A stretch of DNA of 57,543 nt from Burkholderiales bacterium (GTDB taxonomy: Bacteria; Pseudomonadota; Gammaproteobacteria; Burkholderiales; JAEUOS01): contig JAEUOS010000048.1 of the NCBI GenBank assembly GCA_016790695.1, forward strand, positions 1 through 57,543. Direction: 5' to 3'. The first letter of the stretch is position 1. Every line of letters begins with the position of its first letter. Under the pieces are notes generated by a model. That model was not told the DNA's origin. It saw nothing but the letters and a program-made list of their open reading frames with translations, and ran no database searches. Both the position numbers and the translations under genes were made by a program. Positions 17,944 through 28,096 of the stretch are shown piece after piece.

Positions 17944-18206
17944 CGCCGGCGCGCCGGAGGCCGGCCGCCGGTCGGGGGCCCGGACCGGTCGAGGTGGCGG
18001 AAGGTGATGCGGCCCTTGCTGATGTCGTACGGCGAGAGTTCCAGCGACACCTTGTCGCCGGCGAGGATGCGGATGTGGTGCTTGCGCATGCGTCCGCTGG
18101 TGTAGGCGACCAGTTCGTGGCCGTTGTCGAGGGTGACGCGATAGCGCGAGTCGGGCAGCGCCTCGGACACCACGCCGTCCATTTCAATGAGTTCTTCCTT
18201 GGCCAA
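17940..18206 (-). CDS. infA: Translation initiation factor IF-1 (second-copy type)
   Basis: 88 residues, longer than the ~72 of E. coli IF-1. The OB-fold sequence [32 protein letters not shown] and [17 protein letters not shown] is unmistakable. It binds the 30S A site during initiation. The only start that gives the conserved AKEELIEM N-terminus is TTG at 18206, with AGGAG seven bases upstream. The extra C-terminus ([13 protein letters not shown]) is basic, as in the extra infA copies of Burkholderiales. It lies downstream of cspA behind a terminator, suggesting cold-linked expression by read-through. Confidence 0.93.
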   Translation of the reverse strand: MAKEELIEMDGVVSEALPDSRYRVTLDNGHELVAYTSGRMRKHHIRILAGDKVSLELSPYDISKGRITFRHLDRSGPPTGGRPPARRR

Positions 18207-18253
18207 TGGCTGGCTCCTGTCGAATCGGGGAAAGCACGAAGGGAAATACGGGG

Positions 18254-18283
18254 AAAACAAAAGGCCCGGCGGGTGCCGGGCCT
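18254..18283 (-). terminator. Rho-independent terminator between cspA and infA
   Basis: Read on the minus strand: a nine-pair stem AGGCCCGGC / GCCGGGCCT, loop of four, then TTTGTTTT. It lies 47 bases after the cspA stop and 48 before the infA start, so it ends most cspA transcripts; infA would need read-through or a very short promoter. Confidence 0.88.
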
Positions 18284-18329
18284 GTCGGCTGGCACGCGGC
18301 GCGGCGCCGCGCGCAGCGCGTCGCGGCCG

Positions 18330-18536
18330 TTACTCGGCCGCCTTGATGTTGGTCGCCTGCTTGCCCTTGGGGCCGGTGGCGACGTCGAAGCTGACCTTCT
18401 GGTTTTCCTTGAGCGTCTTGAAGCCGCTGCCCTGGATTGCCGAAAAATGCGCGAAAAGGTCTTCGCCGCCGCCGTCCGGGGTGATGAAACCGAAGCCCTT
18501 GGCGTCGTTGAACCACTTCACGGTACCTGTTGCCAT
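18330..18536 (-). CDS. cspA: Cold-shock protein, CspA family
   Basis: A 68-residue single cold-shock domain. RNP1 is KGFGFITP and RNP2 is DLFAHFSAI. It binds single-stranded RNA/DNA and melts mRNA structure. ATG 18536 is preceded by AGGAG. A likely promoter at 18687-18715 leaves a leader of roughly 140 bases, as in cold-induced csp genes whose leader acts as an RNA thermosensor. The gene is followed by a strong terminator and then infA. Confidence 0.96.
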   Translation of the reverse strand: MATGTVKWFNDAKGFGFITPDGGGEDLFAHFSAIQGSGFKTLKENQKVSFDVATGPKGKQATNIKAAE

Positions 18537-18686
18537 GTCTTGAAACTCCTGATAAACGATGATTAGGGGTATGCCCCCGGGAGGGCGATGCTCAAGACGG
18601 CAGGGTGATGAACGGAACTCAGCTGCGGCATGCGCAGGGTACTGAAACCAGACAACAACGACGCTACTTGAAAATCGCGAAAGCGG

Positions 18687-18715
18687 ATCATGCACGGAAT
18701 CGATTGATTTGGCAA
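18687..18715 (-). promoter_or_regulatory. cspA: Probable sigma-70 promoter of cspA
   Basis: Minus strand TTGCCA (18715-18710), 17 bases, CATGAT (18692-18687), in the only AT-richer island of this area. Five of six and four of six consensus bases with ideal spacing. It gives a ~140-base cspA leader. Confidence 0.5.
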
Positions 18716-18798
18716 GGAATATCGGGATTTCGCCCGCGCGCCCCGCGCCGCCGTGTGGGGATCGCGCACGCGCGCTGACGCCGCCCGGCGGCGGCGCG

Positions 18799-19683
18799 GT
18801 GCCGCGCGCGCGCCGGTTCCGGTTCCGGCACGCGGCGGCGGCCGCGGTCGCGGCGCTGCTCTGGGGCTGCGCGGCGCTCGATCCGCCGGTGATCGCCGAG
18901 CGGGCGTCGCCGTTCGGGACCATCGTGGTGACGGCCGAGCCGGACGGGCTGCGTGCGATGCGCTTCGGTCGCGGCGGCGTCACGCAGAGCGTCGCGCGTC
19001 CCGGCGATCCCGGCTATCTGCACTTTCGCTACGCGCGCCTGGCGCTGGCCGGCGCGGCGCTGGTGGAGACGCCGCGTCGCATGCTGGTCGTCGGGCTGGG
19101 CGGCGGCTCGCTGCCGATGTTCCTGCGGCAGCACTACCCCGAGGCGACGATCGACGCGGTCGACGTCGACCCGGCCGTCGTGGCCGTGGCGCGGGAGCAT
19201 TTCGGGCTGCGCGAGGACGCGCGGCTGCGCACCCATGTGGCCGATGGCCGCGCGTTCGTCGACGCGGCGCCGGCCGGCCAGTACGATCTGGTCATCCTCG
19301 ACGCCTATGGCAGCGAGCGCGTGCCCGAGCACCTGACCACGGTCGAGTTCCTCGGCGCCGTGCGGCGCGCGCTCGATCCCGACGGCGTGCTGGTGAGCAA
19401 TCTCTGGAACGGCTGGTACAACCGGCGCTACGAGGCCATGCTGCGCACCCACGAGGCCGCCTTCGCCGAGGTCCATGTCCTCGACTCCCGCCAGGAGGTC
19501 AACCATGTCGTGATCGCGCTGGCGCGGGCGCGCGGCCTGGGCGCGGACGCGCTGGCCGCGCGCGCCGCGGCGGCGGCGCGGGCGCGCGGCTACCGTTTCG
19601 ATCTCGGCGCCCTGGTCGCTGGCGCCTATCTGGCGCCGCGCCCGCGCGCCGCGGAGGTGCTGCGCGATCCCCCGCCCCGGTGA
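18799..19683 (+). CDS. Spermidine synthase-like protein with lipoprotein-like signal
   Basis: About 294 residues from GTG 18799 (the frame is open back to a TTG at 18709; start uncertain). After a basic segment, [14 protein letters not shown] looks like a signal with a lipobox-like cysteine. The Rossmann part [20 protein letters not shown], then [20 protein letters not shown] and [20 protein letters not shown], is the SpeE/Spermine_synth fold. Most such proteins without the full polyamine pocket have unknown substrates. If exported, it could not use cytoplasmic decarboxy-SAM. Confidence 0.75.
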   Translation: MPRARRFRFRHAAAAAVAALLWGCAALDPPVIAERASPFGTIVVTAEPDGLRAMRFGRGGVTQSVARPGDPGYLHFRYARLALAGAALVETPRRMLVVGLGGGSLPMFLRQHYPEATIDAVDVDPAVVAVAREHFGLREDARLRTHVADGRAFVDAAPAGQYDLVILDAYGSERVPEHLTTVEFLGAVRRALDPDGVLVSNLWNGWYNRRYEAMLRTHEAAFAEVHVLDSRQEVNHVVIALARARGLGADALAARAAAAARARGYRFDLGALVAGAYLAPRPRAAEVLRDPPPR

Positions 19684-19705
19684 GCCGGCCCGGGGCGCGG
19701 CCGCG

Positions 19706-20530
19706 TCAGTGCGAGAGCAGCACCGGGACGGTCATGGCGCGCAGCATGGTGCGGGTGGCGCCGCCGAACACCCATTCACGCGCGCGCGAGTGCCCGTACG
19801 CGCCCATGACGACGAGGCCGGCGCCGAGGTCGGCGGCGCGCGAGAGCAGATCCTCGCCGACATCCCGGACCGGGGTGCGCTCGACCTGCAGCTCGACGCG
19901 GATGCCGTGGTGCGCGAGGTATGCCGCGATGTCGGCGCCGGGCACGTCGCCATGGGTCTCGGCATCGGGATTGATCGTCATCACCGTGACCTGGCTCGCG
20001 AGATGCAGCAGCGGCAGGGCGTCGCTGACCGCGCGGCAGGCCTCGCGGCTCGCGTTCCACGCGATCAGCGCATGGCCGCCCAGGCCGGCGGGCGCGCCGA
20101 TGTAGGGCACCACGAGCACGGGCCGGGGGGCGTGCATGAGCACCTCGCCGGGATCGACCGCGGGGCTGTCGTCGCTGCCGGGATCGCGCTGGCCGACGAC
20201 GATCAGGTCGACCGCGCGCGACTGCTGCGCGACCGCCTGCGCCTCGATGCCCTCGACAATGCGGGTCTCGCAGGCGACCGCCTGGCGCCGCGCCGCCTCG
20301 GTGAACCGCGCCGACGCTGCCTGCGCCTGCTGCTCGAGATAGTCCTGGGCCGCGGCGAGCAGCTCGCCCGAGGGGGCCATGCCGAAGCCCGCGGGCAGGG
20401 CCAGGGTGCCCGTGGTGGCCAGCCCGATCACCTTGGCATCGAGGCGCGCGGCGAGCGCGAGCGCGAGGTCGGTGCGCTGCGGGCACTGCGCGCGGGCGTC
20501 GATGTGGAGCAGGATGTTGCGGTAGGTCAT
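19706..20530 (-). CDS. Universal stress protein, two UspA domains
   Basis: A 274-residue tandem Usp protein. Domain 1 begins NILLHIDARAQCPQRTDLAL; domain 2 begins HALIAWNASREACRAV and ends with the ATP-binding signature VVMGAYGHSRAREWVFGG followed by LLRAMTVPVLLSH-like sequence. Such proteins aid survival under starvation and low oxygen. ATG 20530 has GGAG upstream. An FNR-type box at 20588-20601 sits about 60 bases before the start, so anaerobic/microaerobic induction is likely. Confidence 0.92.
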   Translation of the reverse strand: MTYRNILLHIDARAQCPQRTDLALALAARLDAKVIGLATTGTLALPAGFGMAPSGELLAAAQDYLEQQAQAASARFTEAARRQAVACETRIVEGIEAQAVAQQSRAVDLIVVGQRDPGSDDSPAVDPGEVLMHAPRPVLVVPYIGAPAGLGGHALIAWNASREACRAVSDALPLLHLASQVTVMTINPDAETHGDVPGADIAAYLAHHGIRVELQVERTPVRDVGEDLLSRAADLGAGLVVMGAYGHSRAREWVFGGATRTMLRAMTVPVLLSH

Positions 20531-20587
20531 GGGGGATCTCCTCGGTGCAGGTCGCCGCAGAGCTTGGCGCGGCGTCGCGATTGCATG

Positions 20588-20601
20588 TTGATGTGGGTCA
20601 A
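20588..20601. promoter_or_regulatory. FNR/Anr-type binding site
   Basis: TTGAT-GTGG-GTCAA against the FNR consensus TTGAT-N4-ATCAA, nine of ten specific bases. Placed at about -41.5 for a start near 20553, a class II activator position for the universal stress gene at 20530. It could also serve the small gene starting at 20695 on the other strand. Confidence 0.65.
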
Positions 20602-20694
20602 GAACGGCCGCGCCGGCTGCGGCATCCTGCGCACGGATGCCGATTGTCGCGCAGGTGCGGGCAGGCGGCGGCGAGAGTGGACGGAGTGGCGAGG

Positions 20695-20928
20695 ATGAGC
20701 GCGGACGACAGCAGGAGCAAGGTCACGATCCTGACCGACACCTACCGCATCAAGGGCTACATCGAGCTCCTGCCGGGGGCGCGGCTGACCGACTTCCTCG
20801 CCGAGTCGAAGGCATTCTTCGCGGTCACCGACGCCGAGATCAGCGACCTGTCGGGGCGCGTCTCGCTGCGCGAGCCGTTCATCGACGTCGCGCGCGCGCA
20901 CGTGCAGATCATGCTGCCGCGTCACTGA
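20695..20928 (+). CDS. Conserved small hypothetical protein
   Basis: 77 residues, MSADDSRSKVTILTDTYRIK start, then GYIELLPGARLTDFLAESKAFFAVTDAEI and VDVARAHVQIMLP-like end. The pattern resembles small uncharacterised proteins (DUF6812-like in my memory) that may form a beta-rich domain. GGAG stands nine bases before ATG 20695. It is followed after 30 bases by a zinc-ribbon gene. No function can be given. Confidence 0.7.
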   Translation: MSADDSRSKVTILTDTYRIKGYIELLPGARLTDFLAESKAFFAVTDAEISDLSGRVSLREPFIDVARAHVQIMLPRH

Positions 20929-20958
20929 GGTCCGCGCGCGTCGCCCCGGGGACCACCG

Positions 20959-21171
20959 ATGGAACAGCACTGCCCGCACTGCAACGCGCGCCTGTTCGCC
21001 GACGGCCGGATCGACCCGCGCGCCTTCGGCGAGGATCCGCGCGCGCCGCGCGTCGAGCACGCGGGCGCGCTCGCCTACGTGACCTGCCCCGCGTGCGCGC
21101 AGCCGGTGCGCGTGGAGGCGGCGGTCACCGAGACCGGCACCGCATACGTCGTCTCGCACGACCGCAAGTAG
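20959..21171 (+). CDS. Small zinc-ribbon protein
   Basis: 70 residues with two CPxC knuckles, HCPHCNARL at the start and VTCPACAQPVRVE in the middle, spaced like a zinc ribbon. Charged linker between them. Possibly a nucleic-acid- or protein-binding adaptor. It follows the small hypothetical gene and ends 9 bases before the convergent cystathionine lyase stop. Confidence 0.7.
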   Translation: MEQHCPHCNARLFADGRIDPRAFGEDPRAPRVEHAGALAYVTCPACAQPVRVEAAVTETGTAYVVSHDRK

Positions 21172-21180
21172 CGCCGGTCC

Positions 21181-22356
21181 TCACGCGGCGGCGCGCAGCG
21201 CCGCGAAGCCGGCCGCCATGTCGGCGATCAGGTCGTCGATGTGCTCGAGGCCCGCATGGACCCGGAAGCACGGGCCCGCATGGGGCCAGCGCGTCGCGGT
21301 GCGGATCTCGGCCGGGTCGAACGGCATCGCCAGGCTCTCGAACCCGCCCCACGACGCGCCGATCCCGTAGAGGGTGAGCGCATCGAGCAGGGCGTCGCGC
21401 GCCGCGCGCGGCATCGGCTTCAGGACCACGCCGAACAGGCCGCACGCGCCCTCGAAGTCGCGCTTCCACAGCGCATGGCCGGGGTCGCCGGGCAGGGCCG
21501 GGTGCAGCACCCGCTCGACCTCGGGCTGGGCGGCGATCCATTCGGCCAGCCGGACGCCGCTCGCCCAGTGGATCGGCAGGCGCGCCGCCATCGTGCGCAG
21601 TCCGCGCGCGGCGAGGTAGCAGTCGTCCGGGCTGGCGGTCTGCCCGTAGTCGGTGGTGACCGACTTCAGGCCCGGCCACGCCTCGCGCGTGCAGGTGACC
21701 GATCCCATGATCACGTCGGAATGGCCGACCACGTACTTGGTGGTGGCCTGGATCGAGACGTCGACGCCGTGCCGGAACGGCTTGAAGTACAGCGGCGTGC
21801 CCCAGGTGTTGTCCATCATCACCGTGGCGCCGCGGCGGTGCGCGGCGGCGGCGATCGCGGGGATGTCCTGCACCTCGAAGGTGAGCGAACCCGGCGACTC
21901 GACGAACACCAGGCGCGTCGCCGGCGTCATCAGCGCCTCGATGCCGGCGCCGATCAGCGGGTCGTAGTAGGTGGTGGTCACGCCCATGCGGGCCAGCTGG
22001 ACATCGCAGAAGCGGCGCGTCGGCCCGTAGACGCTGTCGGCGACCAGGATGTGGTCGCCGGTCCGGACGTAGCCGAGGATCGGGATGGTGCAGGCCGCCA
22101 GTCCCGACGGGTAGATCTGGCACTTGTAGCCGCCCTCGAGCTCGGCCAGGGCCTCCTCGAGCAGGTGCTTGGTCGGGGTGCCCATCAGGCCGTAGTAGGT
22201 GCCGGGCTTGTCCTGCGCGCGGTCCTTCTTCTTCTGCTCCCATTCGGCGACGTCGGCCGACAGGATGGTCGAGGCGCGGAACACCGGCGTGTTGACGGTG
22301 CCGGCGAAACGGTCGGGGTGCCGACCCAGGTGAACGGTCTTGGTGGACTCGTGCAT
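21181..22356 (-). CDS. metC: Cystathionine beta-lyase-like PLP enzyme
   Basis: A 391-residue Cys/Met-metabolism PLP enzyme (fold type I). The Schiff-base lysine is K207 in [14 protein letters not shown]182 is in MMDNTWGTP, and the phosphate-binding YPSGLAA and [10 protein letters not shown] are visible. It likely cleaves cystathionine to homocysteine. ATG 22356 with GGAGG upstream gives the usual N-terminus; the open frame continues 36 codons upstream but overlaps the purL promoter. Divergent from purL. Other family activities (methionine gamma-lyase, cystathionine gamma-synthase) cannot be fully excluded. Confidence 0.85.
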   Translation of the reverse strand: MHESTKTVHLGRHPDRFAGTVNTPVFRASTILSADVAEWEQKKKDRAQDKPGTYYGLMGTPTKHLLEEALAELEGGYKCQIYPSGLAACTIPILGYVRTGDHILVADSVYGPTRRFCDVQLARMGVTTTYYDPLIGAGIEALMTPATRLVFVESPGSLTFEVQDIPAIAAAAHRRGATVMMDNTWGTPLYFKPFRHGVDVSIQATTKYVVGHSDVIMGSVTCTREAWPGLKSVTTDYGQTASPDDCYLAARGLRTMAARLPIHWASGVRLAEWIAAQPEVERVLHPALPGDPGHALWKRDFEGACGLFGVVLKPMPRAARDALLDALTLYGIGASWGGFESLAMPFDPAEIRTATRWPHAGPCFRVHAGLEHIDDLIADMAAGFAALRAAA

Positions 22357-22392
22357 GTTGACGCTGGCCTCCGGGAGGTGGGGGCGGACGGC

Positions 22393-22398
22393 TATAAT
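22393..22398 (+). promoter_or_regulatory. purL: -10 element upstream of purL
   Basis: A perfect TATAAT 56 bases before the purL ATG, embedded in a GC-rich region; no good -35 at 16-18 bases. The complement ATTATA could serve as a weak -10 for the divergent metC. Confidence 0.5.
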
Positions 22399-22453
22399 CC
22401 GCGCTCGTGCCATTGTGACAGATGGCATCCCGCCGCCCCGGTCTGTTGCCGCC

Positions 22454-25400
22454 ATGCCTTCCATCCTGAAATTGCGCGCCGCGCCGGCGCTGTCGGCGTT
22501 TCGCCTCGAGAAGCTGCGCGCGGCGCTGGGCGAGTCCGCCGGGATCCGGCTGGCGGCCGACTACTGGCACTTCGTCGAGCTCGAGCGCGACCTCACCGCC
22601 GCCGAGGCCGCGGTGCTCGAGGCGCTGCTGACCTACGGACCGCCGCCCGCCAAGGCGCCGCGCGGCGAGCTGCTGCTGGTGGTGCCGCGCCCCGGCACGG
22701 TCTCGCCGTGGTCGTCGAAGGCCACCGACATCGCCCGCGCCTGCGGCCTCGCCGCGGTGCGGCGCATCGAGCGCGGCATCGCGTACACGGCGTCGAAGGG
22801 CGTGCTCGGACGCGTCTCCGACGCGGAGCGCGCGCGCGTGCGCGCGGTCATCCACGACCGCATGACCGAGACCGTGATGGACGGCATCGACGCCGCCGAG
22901 GCGCTGTTCGCCCACGTCGCGCCGCGGCCGCTGGTCACGGTCGAGCTGGCCGCCCGCGGCCGCGCGGCGCTGGTCGCGGCCAACCGCGACATGGGCCTGG
23001 CGCTCTCCGACGACGAGATCGACTATCTCGAGCAGAACTTCGCGCGCATGCGGCGCGATCCGACCGACGTCGAGCTGATGATGTTCGCGCAGGCGAACTC
23101 CGAACACTGCCGGCACAAGATCTTCAACGCCGACTGGGTGATCGACGGCCGTCCCCAGGAGCGCTCGCTGTTCGCGATGGTGCGCGAGACCCACAAGGCC
23201 GCGCCCGAGGGCACCGTCGTGGCCTACGCGGACAACGCGGCGGTGATGGCGGGCGGCCCGGCGGCGGCGTTCCACCCGGGGCCGGACGGCGCCTACGGCT
23301 ACCATCCGGGCGTCAGCCACACGCTGATGAAGGTGGAGACGCACAACCACCCGACCGCGATCTCGCCGTTTCCCGGCGCGGCCACCGGCGCCGGCGGCGA
23401 GATCCGCGACGAGGGCGCGACCGGGCGCGGGGCCAAGCCGAAGGCCGGTCTCGCCGGTTTCTCGGTCTCGCACCTGCGCATCCCCGGCTTCGTCCATCCC
23501 TGGGAGGAGACGATCGGCAAGCCGGCGCGCATCGTCTCGGCGCTCGAGATCATGGTCGACGGGCCGATCGGCGCGGCGGCGTTCAACAACGAGTTCGGCC
23601 GGCCCAACCTCGCCGGCTATTTCCGCACCTTCGAGCAGACCTTCGCGGGCGAGACGCGCGGCTACCACAAGCCGATCATGCTCGCCGGCGGCGTCGGCGC
23701 GATCCGCGACGAGCAGACCATGAAGCGCCGGTTCGGCGCCGGCACGCTGCTGATCCAGCTCGGCGGGCCCGGCATGCTGATCGGCATGGGCGGCGGCGCC
23801 GCCTCCAGCATGGGCGCGGGCAGCAACGCCGCCGACCTGGACTTCGACTCGGTGCAGCGCGGCAACGCCGAGATCCAGCGGCGCGCGCAGGAGGTGATCG
23901 ACCGCTGCTGGCAGATGGGCGACGCGAACCCGATCCTCGCGATCCACGACGTCGGCGCGGGCGGCCTGTCGAACGCGTTCCCCGAACTGGTCGATGCCGG
24001 CGGCGCCGGCGTCGGCGCGCGCTTCGAGCTGCGCGACGCGCCGTCGGAGGAACCCGGCATGAGCCCGCGCGAGATCTGGAGCAACGAGGCGCAGGAACGC
24101 TACGTGCTCGCGATCGCTCCGGACCGGCTGCCGGACTTCTCGGCCGCCTGCGCGCGCGAGCGCTGCCCGTTCGCCGTCGTCGGGCGCGCCACCGGCGACG
24201 GCCGTCTGGTCGTCGCTGACCGCCTGTTCGAGACCACGCCGGTCGACATGCCGCTCGAGGTGCTGCTCGGCAAGCCGCCGAAGATGCTGCGGCAGGCGGC
24301 GACGGTGGCGCGCCTGTTTCCGCGGCTCGACCTGACCGACATCGCGGTCGCCGAGGCCGCCGCGCGCGTGCTGCGCATGCCGGCGGTGGCGGCCAAGACC
24401 TTCCTCATCGCGATCGGCGACCGCACCGTCGGCGGGCTGTGCGCGCGCGACCAGATGGTCGGGCCGTGGCAGGTGCCGGTTGCCGACTGCGCCGTGACGC
24501 TGCGCGATTTCCGCGGCTACGCCGGCGAGGCGTTCGCCCTCGGCGAGCGCACCCCGATCGCCGTGCTCGACGCGCCGGCATCGGGGCGGATGGCGGTGGC
24601 CGAGGCGATCACCAACCTGGCTGCCGCCGACGTCGGCGCGATCGGCCGGATCAAGCTCTCGGCGAACTGGATGGTCGCGGCCGGGCATGCGCGCACCGGC
24701 GAGGATGCCGCGCTCTACGCGACGGTGCGGGCGGTCACGCTCGAGCTGTGCACCGCGCTCGGCGTGGCGATCCCGGTCGGCAAGGACTCGATGTCGATGA
24801 AGACCGCGTGGGAGGACGGCGGCCAGCGTCGCGAGATGGTCGCGCCGCTGTCGCTGGTCGTCACCGCCTTCGCGCCGGTCGAGGACGCGCGGCGCACGCT
24901 GACGCCGCAGCTGCGCACCGACTGCGGCCCCACCGCGCTGATCCTGATCGACCTCGGCGCCGGCCGCCAGCGCCTCGGCTTCTCGGCGCTCGCGCAGGCC
25001 TACAACCGCTTCGGCAACGCGGTGCCCGACCTCGACGATCCCGGACTCCTGAAGGCGTTCTTCGCGGCGATCCAGGCGCTCAATCGCGACGGCCTGCTGC
25101 TCGCGTACCACGACCGTTCCGACGGCGGGCTGTTCGCGACGGTGTGCGAGATGGCATTCGCCGGCCGCACCGGCGTGACGGTCAACCTCGACACCGTGTG
25201 CTGGGACGCGGCGGCCACCGACCACGACGGCTTCGAGATCAAGCCGGAGATGGTCCGCGGGCGCTTCAACGACCGCCTGCTGGCGGCCCTGTTCAACGAG
25301 GAGCTGGGCGCGGTGGTGCAGGTGCGCGCCGCCGAGCGCGACGCGGTGCTTGGGCGGCTCGCCGACGCCGGGCTGGGCGGCTGCGTGCACGTCGTCGGCA

Positions 25401-26407
25401 GCCTCAATCCGCGCGACGAGATCCGCTTCGTGCGCAATGCGCGGCCGGTGTTCGCCCAGCCGCGCGCCGACCTGCTGCGCGCGTGGGCCGAGACCAGCCA
25501 CCGGCTGCAGGCGCTGCGCGACAACCCCGACTGCGCGCGGCAGGAGTTCGAGGCGCTCGCCGACGCCGGCGACCCGGGCCTCGCGCCGGTGCTCACCTTC
25601 GACCCCGCGGCCGACGTGGCCGCGCCGATGATCGCGCGCGGCGCACGCCCGAAGGTGGCGATCCTGCGCGAGCAGGGCGTCAACGGCCATGTCGAGATGG
25701 CGGCGGCGTTCGACCGCGCCGGCTTCGCCGCGCACGACGTGCACATGAGCGACATCATCGCCGGGCGCCGGTCGCTCGCCGAGTTCAGGGGCTTCGCCGC
25801 CTGCGGCGGCTTCTCGTACGGCGATGTCCTCGGCGGGGGCGCCGGCTGGGCCAAGTCGATCCTGTTCAACGCGCGCGCGCGCGCCGACTTCGAGCGCTTC
25901 TTCGATCGCGCCGACGTGTTCGCGCTGGGCGTGTGCAACGGCTGCCAGATGATGGCCAACCTGACGTCGATCATCCCGGGCGCCGCGCACTGGCCGCGCT
26001 TCAGCCGCAATCGCAGCGAGCAGTTCGAGGCGCGCCTGGTCACCGTCGAGGTGCTCGACTCGCCGTCGATCTTCCTCGCCGGCATGGCGGGCAGCCGCAT
26101 CCCGGTGCCGCCCGCGCACGGCGAGGGGTTCGCCGACTTCTCGCAGCAGGGCGACGCCGCGCGCGCGCTCGCGGTGATCCGCTACGTCGACAACCGCGGC
26201 GCGGCCACCGAGGCCTATCCGTTCAATCCGAACGGCTCGGCCGGGGGCGTCAACGGCTACACCACCGCCGACGGCCGCTTCACCATCGTCATGCCGCACC
26301 CGGAGCGGGTGTTCCGCACCGTCCAGCACTCGTGGGCGCCGGCGCAGTGGGGCGAGGACGGGCCGTGGCTCGCGATGTTCCGCAACGCGCGCGCGTGGCT
26401 GGGCTAG
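22454..26407 (+). CDS. purL: Phosphoribosylformylglycinamidine synthase
   Basis: 1317 residues, the large single-chain PurL of Proteobacteria; fourth step of purine synthesis (FGAR to FGAM with ATP and glutamine). The N-domain carries [13 protein letters not shown]; the synthetase core [20 protein letters not shown] and GRGAKPKAG; a second half [13 protein letters not shown]. The C-terminal glutaminase has C1161 in GVCNGCQMM and H1282/E1284 in MPHPE. ATG 22454 gives the familiar N-terminus (ILKLRGAPALS-like). Preceded by a TATAAT and divergent from metC. Confidence 0.98.
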   Translation: MPSILKLRAAPALSAFRLEKLRAALGESAGIRLAADYWHFVELERDLTAAEAAVLEALLTYGPPPAKAPRGELLLVVPRPGTVSPWSSKATDIARACGLAAVRRIERGIAYTASKGVLGRVSDAERARVRAVIHDRMTETVMDGIDAAEALFAHVAPRPLVTVELAARGRAALVAANRDMGLALSDDEIDYLEQNFARMRRDPTDVELMMFAQANSEHCRHKIFNADWVIDGRPQERSLFAMVRETHKAAPEGTVVAYADNAAVMAGGPAAAFHPGPDGAYGYHPGVSHTLMKVETHNHPTAISPFPGAATGAGGEIRDEGATGRGAKPKAGLAGFSVSHLRIPGFVHPWEETIGKPARIVSALEIMVDGPIGAAAFNNEFGRPNLAGYFRTFEQTFAGETRGYHKPIMLAGGVGAIRDEQTMKRRFGAGTLLIQLGGPGMLIGMGGGAASSMGAGSNAADLDFDSVQRGNAEIQRRAQEVIDRCWQMGDANPILAIHDVGAGGLSNAFPELVDAGGAGVGARFELRDAPSEEPGMSPREIWSNEAQERYVLAIAPDRLPDFSAACARERCPFAVVGRATGDGRLVVADRLFETTPVDMPLEVLLGKPPKMLRQAATVARLFPRLDLTDIAVAEAAARVLRMPAVAAKTFLIAIGDRTVGGLCARDQMVGPWQVPVADCAVTLRDFRGYAGEAFALGERTPIAVLDAPASGRMAVAEAITNLAAADVGAIGRIKLSANWMVAAGHARTGEDAALYATVRAVTLELCTALGVAIPVGKDSMSMKTAWEDGGQRREMVAPLSLVVTAFAPVEDARRTLTPQLRTDCGPTALILIDLGAGRQRLGFSALAQAYNRFGNAVPDLDDPGLLKAFFAAIQALNRDGLLLAYHDRSDGGLFATVCEMAFAGRTGVTVNLDTVCWDAAATDHDGFEIKPEMVRGRFNDRLLAALFNEELGAVVQVRAAERDAVLGRLADAGLGGCVHVVGSLNPRDEIRFVRNARPVFAQPRADLLRAWAETSHRLQALRDNPDCARQEFEALADAGDPGLAPVLTFDPAADVAAPMIARGARPKVAILREQGVNGHVEMAAAFDRAGFAAHDVHMSDIIAGRRSLAEFRGFAACGGFSYGDVLGGGAGWAKSILFNARARADFERFFDRADVFALGVCNGCQMMANLTSIIPGAAHWPRFSRNRSEQFEARLVTVEVLDSPSIFLAGMAGSRIPVPPAHGEGFADFSQQGDAARALAVIRYVDNRGAATEAYPFNPNGSAGGVNGYTTADGRFTIVMPHPERVFRTVQHSWAPAQWGEDGPWLAMFRNARAWLG

Positions 26408-26429
26408 CGGGCGCGCGCGCGCCGGCCGC

Positions 26430-27245
26430 ATGAGCGAGCTGCCGGGCTGGCTGCCGCTGGCGGTCAAGATCCTGTTCCCGGCGCTGACGGTGGTCAGCGC
26501 GACGGCGCTGGCCGAGCGCAGCGGGCCGCTGCTCGCCGGCATCGTCATGGCCATGCCGGTGTCGATCGGCCCGGTCTACGTGATGCTGGCGCTGACCGCG
26601 CCGCCGCAGTTCGTCGCCGCGAGCGCGGTCGGCAGCATCGCCGCCAATCTCGCGGTGGCGGCATTCGGGACGGTCTACGTGCTGCTCGCGCCGCGCCTGC
26701 CGATGCCGGCGAGCCTGGCGGCGGCGCTCGTCGCGTGGTTCGGCGTCGCCGCGTCGATGCAGCACGGCTGGCATCCGGCGGCGTGGCTGCTCGCGCTGCT
26801 CGGCACCGCGGCGCTGGTCGCCGCGACCTACCTGACGCGGCGCGCGCTGGCGGGGCGGCGCCTGCTGGCCGGCGCCAAGCGGTGGTACGACCTGCCGCTG
26901 CGCGCGGTGTTCGTCGGCTGCTTCGCGGCGGCGCTGGTGACGGCGAGCCAGGCGATCGGCCCGGGCTGGACCGGCATGTTCGCGGCGTTCCCGCTGGTGC
27001 TGACCTCGTCGATCGTGCTGCTGCATTCGCGCGTCGGCGCGGCCGCGACGGCGGCGGCGATCGCGACCGCGATCCAGGGCATCGTCGCCTATCCGGCGGC
27101 GCTGTACCTGCTGCATCGCTTCTGCGTCGGCTGGGGCGTCTGGTGGGCGATGCTCGCCTGCCTCGCGGCGATCGTCGGCTGGGCCGGCCTGGTGTACTGG
27201 TGGCGGGCAGCACGCGCCGCGCCGCGTCCGCCGGCGCCGGCGTGA
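26430..27245 (+). CDS. Integral membrane protein of unknown function
   Basis: 271 residues with about seven or eight hydrophobic helices and very short loops, e.g. LAVKILFPALTVVSATALAE and GPLLAGIVMAMPVSIGPVYV at the start. A conserved-looking GWTGMFAAFPLVLTSS lies near 190. GlpM-like uncharacterised membrane proteins look similar, but I do not recognise it firmly. It starts 22 bases after purL and ends 31 bases before the crotonase gene, so it may be co-transcribed. Confidence 0.75.
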   Translation: MSELPGWLPLAVKILFPALTVVSATALAERSGPLLAGIVMAMPVSIGPVYVMLALTAPPQFVAASAVGSIAANLAVAAFGTVYVLLAPRLPMPASLAAALVAWFGVAASMQHGWHPAAWLLALLGTAALVAATYLTRRALAGRRLLAGAKRWYDLPLRAVFVGCFAAALVTASQAIGPGWTGMFAAFPLVLTSSIVLLHSRVGAAATAAAIATAIQGIVAYPAALYLLHRFCVGWGVWWAMLACLAAIVGWAGLVYWWRAARAAPRPPAPA

Positions 27246-27276
27246 GCGCCACGCGGCACAACGAGGAGCAGAGGAC

Positions 27277-28089
27277 ATGACCAGTCAGGCCACGCTTTCC
27301 CATCCGGCGCCGGGCGTCGCCCTGGTGCTGATCGCCAATCCGCCGATGAACTTCGGCACCGGCGACCTGGGCCGGCAGATCCTCGAGGCGGTCCTCGAGG
27401 CCGACCGCGGCGGCGCCGCGGTCGTGGTGCTGGCATCCGACACGCCCGGCTACTTCATCGCGCACTGGTCGCTGCAGTCGATCGTCGACAACTTCAGCCG
27501 GCCGGCGGGCGCGTCGGTCAGGCAGCGCGCGCCGGGCCTGTTCGACGTGCTCGAGACCCTGCCGACGATCACCATCGCCGCGAACAACGGCCAGGCGTGG
27601 GGCGGCGGCGCGGAGCTGTCGTGGGCCTGCGACCTGCGCATTGCGGGCGAATCGGCGACTTACGGCCAGCCCGAGGTCGCCCTCGGCATCCTCCCCGGCG
27701 CGGGCGGCACGACCCGGCTCGAGCGCCTGGTCGGCACCACGCGCTGCATGGAGATCGTGCTCGGCTGCCGGCCGTTCGGCGCGCGCGAGGCGCTCGCGAT
27801 GGGCGCCATCAACCGCGTCGTGCCGGATGCGCGGTTGCGCGAGGAAACGCTGGCGTGGGCGGCGCAGATCGCGCGCAGCCCGCGCTGGGCGCTGGCCGCG
27901 GCCAAGCGCGCGATCGTCGAGGGGCGCGACCTGCCGCTCGCGGCGGCGCGGCGCAACGAAAGCCAGATCTTCATGGAGACGGCGCGCCGTCCGGAGGCGC
28001 TGGCGCGGCTGCGCCGCGCGCAGGCCGCCTACGACGCGGGGGCGGATTCGGCCGCGGCCATCGCCGCGGCGCAGGAACGCGCCGGCTAG
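27277..28089 (+). CDS. Enoyl-CoA hydratase/isomerase family protein
   Basis: A 270-residue crotonase. The oxyanion-hole loops are visible (PGYFIAHWS and AANNGQAWGGGAEL) and the acidic residue site is in YGQPEVALGILPGAGGTTRL, the hydratase-type glutamate. The C-terminal helices AAAKRAIVEGRDLPL are typical. A beta-oxidation or aromatic-degradation step is likely, but the exact acyl-CoA is unknown. ATG 27277 is preceded by GAGCAGAGGAC. The next gene is convergent, 7 bases away. Confidence 0.87.
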   Translation: MTSQATLSHPAPGVALVLIANPPMNFGTGDLGRQILEAVLEADRGGAAVVVLASDTPGYFIAHWSLQSIVDNFSRPAGASVRQRAPGLFDVLETLPTITIAANNGQAWGGGAELSWACDLRIAGESATYGQPEVALGILPGAGGTTRLERLVGTTRCMEIVLGCRPFGAREALAMGAINRVVPDARLREETLAWAAQIARSPRWALAAAKRAIVEGRDLPLAAARRNESQIFMETARRPEALARLRRAQAAYDAGADSAAAIAAAQERAG

Positions 28090-28096
28090 GCGGCGC

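Noticed and set aside
18563..18769. 68-codon minus-strand frame in the cspA leader
   Set aside because: It occupies the cspA promoter and leader, has no ribosome site and shows no motif.
22359..22398. TTGACG at 22359 as -35 for the purL TATAAT
   Set aside because: Spacing of 28 bases is far outside the workable 15-19.
21125..26554. 1809-codon minus-strand frame over metC and purL
   Set aside because: Shadow of purL in high-GC DNA; no domain or start site.
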